Assembly: GCF_020991275.1 (NCBI RefSeq)
Contig: NZ_JAJLQY010000009.1
Coordinates: forward strand, 62,001 to 126,000
Direction of reading: 5' to 3'
Length of the DNA: 64,000 bases
Source of the DNA: Actinocorallia sp. API 0066
Lineage (GTDB): Bacteria > Actinomycetota > Actinomycetes > Streptosporangiales > Streptosporangiaceae
The position numbers and the translations under genes are program-made. How positions within the stretch are numbered: position 1 is the first letter of the stretch; every line of letters begins with the position of its first letter. Of this stretch, positions 62,028 through 64,000 are shown in pieces. The notes under the pieces are model-generated. The model worked only from the letters and a program-made list of their open reading frames with translations. It had not been told where the DNA came from and searched no databases.

Positions 62028-62093
62028 TTGACCGTAGAGACAATACCGTCTTCGGCGGGGTTCCCGTACTCGCGTGGGCGGTGGGTGGGTGCG

Positions 62094-62099
62094 TACGGT
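62094..62099 (+). promoter_or_regulatory. Putative -10 of the AraC gene, leaderless
   Basis: TACGGT six bases before GTG 62106. It supports GTG 62106 as a leaderless start. A -35 was not identified. Confidence 0.4.
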
Positions 62100-62105
62100 G
62101 GACGG

Positions 62106-62957
62106 GTGGAGATGGTCTCGTGGCGTCCGGGGCCGGGGCTGCGGCCCTACCTCGGGCCGGTGTACGGGTACCGACAGGACGGCGGGGCGCCCGGCGTCCA
62201 TCGGGGGGTGGCCTCGCCCTGGCTGACGGTCATCCTCACCTGGGACGAGCCGCTGCGGCTGGCGGAGGGCGCGGGGACGCAGGGTTACGGCGACCTTGTC
62301 GGCGGGCTGCACCTGGCGCCGGAGACGATCGTGCACGACGGCAGGCAGTGCGGGATCCAGGTCGCGCTCCACCCGCGGGGCGCGCTGGCGCTGCTGGGAG
62401 TGCCCGCGGGGGAGCTGGCGTTCCGGAACGTCGCCGGCGGGGACGTCCTGCCGGGCCTCGGAGAGCTGCGAGAGCGGCTGGGCGGGGCGACGGGCTGGGC
62501 TGAGCGGTTCACGCTGCTCGAACGGTTCCTGCTGGCCCGGCTGGACGGACGGCCGCGCGGGCGGCCCGTCCTGCGGGACGAGATCGCCCAGGGCTGGCGG
62601 CGCGTCCTGGAGACCGGCGGGGCGGTCGGCGTCGCGGAGCTGGCGGCCGAGACGGGGTGGAGCGAGCGGTACCTGCGGCGCGGGTTCGTCGAGCAGGTGG
62701 GGATGCCTCCGGGCACGCTCGGCCGGGTCGTCAGGTTCGACACGGCACGGAGCGCCCTGCGCGCGCGGGCGGTGCGCGGAGAGCCGCTGCGCCTGGCCGA
62801 ACTCGCACACGCGACGGGATACACCGATCAGGCGCACCTCAGCCGCGAGTTCCGCGCCTTCACCGGCCTGCCGCCCCTGCGTTACGTCAGGGCCGAGTTC
62901 TTGGACGAGGCGTTCCGATTCGTACAAGACGACGACGGCGCGGCGGGGGAAGAGTGA
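62106..62957 (+). CDS. AraC-family transcription regulator
   Basis: A 283-residue regulator. The N-terminal ligand domain covers about 150 residues and includes LTVILTWDEPLRLAEG and GGLHLAPETIVHDGRQCGIQ. The C-terminal AraC helix-turn-helix pair is about residues 185-275 (VAELAAETGWSERYLRRGFV, then LAELAHATGYTDQAHLSREF, RAFTGLPPLRY). It probably controls the VOC gene behind it, four bases away, and itself. The start is placed at GTG 62106; the frame stays open to 62028, inside the tRNA. Confidence 0.85.
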   Translation: MEMVSWRPGPGLRPYLGPVYGYRQDGGAPGVHRGVASPWLTVILTWDEPLRLAEGAGTQGYGDLVGGLHLAPETIVHDGRQCGIQVALHPRGALALLGVPAGELAFRNVAGGDVLPGLGELRERLGGATGWAERFTLLERFLLARLDGRPRGRPVLRDEIAQGWRRVLETGGAVGVAELAAETGWSERYLRRGFVEQVGMPPGTLGRVVRFDTARSALRARAVRGEPLRLAELAHATGYTDQAHLSREFRAFTGLPPLRYVRAEFLDEAFRFVQDDDGAAGEE

Positions 62958-62961
62958 AGGC

Positions 62962-63378
62962 ATGACCGACACAGCGAACACCAACGCGCCGGCGCCACAG
63001 GTCTGGCCGTCGCTCCGGGCCACCGACGCGCGCGGGCTCATCGCCTTCCTGGTCGAGGCCTTCGGCTTCGAGGAGGTCGTCTCCTACGGGGAGGGCGACG
63101 TCGTGCACCACGCCGAGCTCGCCTGGCCGCCCGGAGGCGGCATCATGCTCGGCTCCGACAGGAGGGACCCGGACGACAAGTTCGCGCTGCCTCCAGGCAC
63201 GTTCGGCGCCTACGTCGTCACCGACGAGCCCGACGCGCTGTGCGAGCGCGCACTGAAGGCGGGGGCCACCCTTGTGTCCGCGCTACAGGACACCGACTAC
63301 GGGTCCCGCGACTTCTCCGTCCGCGACCCCGAGGGCAACCTCTGGAACTTCGGCACCTATCGAGGCCATCCGCGCTGA
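62962..63378 (+). CDS. VOC (glyoxalase/bleomycin resistance-like) family protein
   Basis: A 138-residue protein of the vicinal-oxygen-chelate fold. It has the paired strand-helix motifs: LRATDARGLIAFLVEAFGFE at residues 18-37, GGIMLGSDRRD near 65, and the second half from YVVTDEPDALCERALKAGA to FSVRDPEGNLWNFGTY. The final DPEGNLWNFG is diagnostic. Conserved metal ligands are partly absent, so it may bind a ligand without catalysis. ATG 62962 lies four bases after the AraC stop, so the two are probably one operon. Confidence 0.87.
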   Translation: MTDTANTNAPAPQVWPSLRATDARGLIAFLVEAFGFEEVVSYGEGDVVHHAELAWPPGGGIMLGSDRRDPDDKFALPPGTFGAYVVTDEPDALCERALKAGATLVSALQDTDYGSRDFSVRDPEGNLWNFGTYRGHPR

Positions 63379-63505
63379 TCCGAGGCCGTTCGGCGCCCTT
63401 CCGGCGCGCGGATTCACGCGGGGGCCGTCCGCGCGTCGCCGGGGAGTCGGACGGCGGCCGTCGCGAGGGCGTTAACGGGAAGTCTCCCGGGCGCGATGTA
63501 CGGGT

Positions 63506-64000
63506 ATGAGTGTGACGAACATGGCACAGGTCGCGGTGGCGACCGAAGCGGTCAAAGCGGAAACCGACGGCCGCACCCGGCTCTCTCCGGAATACACCAA
63601 GGACACCGCGCTGAACAGGGTCGCGGCGTTCATCCCCTCCGAGGCGGTCGCCGTCTATCTGGCGTTGTGGGCGTTCATCGACCCGCGCGCCGCCGTCGCC
63701 AAGTGGACGGTGTTCGGCGTCGGACTCGTCCTTGTCATCGCCTTCTATCTGCTGGCCTACCTACAGCGGCGCAGGGCCGTCACCTCCGGGGGCGGAGATA
63801 GCCCCGCGCGCAGCCTGCGCGTCACGCTGCTCCTGCTGCTGTTCGCGATGGTCGCGTTCACGGCGTGGGCGGCGGCGATGCCGGGCAACCCGTTCACCCA
63901 GTTCGGCGACGGGGCGATGAAGGTGGGCGGCGGCGCCATCATCGTGCTGGGCGTCCTCCTGCCGCGCGTCGCCGACGTGCTGGGGCTCAGCGAGGTCTGA
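63506..64000 (+). CDS. Uncharacterised membrane protein
   Basis: A complete 164-residue protein whose stop codon is the last three bases of the window. The first 45 residues are polar (including a KDTALNRVAAFIPSEAVAVY segment), followed by about four hydrophobic helices (VYLALWAFI, WTVFGVGLVLVIAFYLLAYL, VTLLLLLFAMVAFTAWAAAM, GGGAIIVLGVLLPRVADVLG). ATG 63506 and ATG 63521 are both possible. No family was recognised. Confidence 0.6.
   Translation: MSVTNMAQVAVATEAVKAETDGRTRLSPEYTKDTALNRVAAFIPSEAVAVYLALWAFIDPRAAVAKWTVFGVGLVLVIAFYLLAYLQRRRAVTSGGGDSPARSLRVTLLLLLFAMVAFTAWAAAMPGNPFTQFGDGAMKVGGGAIIVLGVLLPRVADVLGLSEV

Overview
The window is a very GC-rich chromosomal segment from a high-GC actinomycete. 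Codon positions show the extreme third-position GC bias that produces long antisense shadow ORFs. Gene content points to Streptosporangiales or Thermomonosporaceae-like actinobacteria: DUF3145, DUF3052, DUF5998, a FasR-fabD-fabH-acpP-fabF-accD6 block, homodimeric AceE, an N-terminal GNAT/acyl-CoA synthetase fusion and PAC2. The family placement is an inference from gene content and was not computed.

Layout. 1-5506: the 5' end of a topoisomerase subunit A gene at the left edge, a lactate monooxygenase-like flavoprotein, a degenerate ABC ATPase with a DesK/NarL-type two-component pair, a membrane protein and an MBL-fold hydrolase. 5625-7679: a RecQ helicase fused to a phosphoribosyltransferase-like tail. 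7836-12837: a tightly packed five-gene STM4015-STM4014-STM4013-STM4012-STM4011 cassette (LRR protein, ATP-grasp, sulfatase-fold protein, two radical SAM enzymes) of unknown function. 12918-14391: a DUF6745 protein and a small partner. 14511-17159: a metNIQ-type transporter preceded by a tiny ORF ending in Cys-Arg-Arg-Thr-Cys-Cys-Cys, a candidate cysteine-responsive attenuator. 17280-23542: a PfkB kinase, the GNAT/acyl-CoA synthetase with a collapsed ATP-grasp domain, DUF5998, a phosphodiesterase and a rhodanese. 23575-27832: an operon of cytoplasmic subtilisin, ECF-like sigma factor, small protein and TPR-CHAT caspase-like protease, a candidate protease-gated signalling or defence module. 27922-33983: Ohr with a divergent TetR regulator and twin operators, an adenosine deaminase-family enzyme, DUF3145, an SBP-VWA lipoprotein, AhpE, DUF3052 and YjbQ. 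34223-44548: aceE, a sulfotransferase, then fasR and the type II fatty acid synthase genes ending with accD6. 44557-50091: a membrane protein, pnuC-nadR for NAD salvage, tenA, a DUF6069-like protein and an HD-GYP phosphodiesterase. 50165-56417: red-type RuBisCO cbbL-cbbS-cbbX, divergent cbbR, a two-component system and phosphoribulokinase. 56534-58072: PAC2 and a Gly-rich membrane protein. 58448-61648: an uncharacterised four-gene operon (EF-hand protein, isocitrate/isopropylmalate dehydrogenase-like, isochorismatase-like, LCMT-type methyltransferase). 61711-62027: tandem hairpin repeats and tRNA-Val(UAC). 62106-64000: AraC, VOC and a membrane protein.

How parts work together. fabD-fabH-acpP-fabF-accD6 make and extend malonyl groups under FasR; aceE supplies acetyl-CoA. 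RuBisCO, CbbX activase and phosphoribulokinase supply the two diagnostic Calvin-cycle steps. pnuC-nadR form one NAD salvage unit. The most promising under-described systems are the TPR-CHAT/sigma/subtilisin operon, the STM4011-4015 cassette, the polycysteine leader before metNIQ and the 58.4-61.6 kb operon. No CRISPR array, transposase, phage gene, PKS or NRPS was seen.
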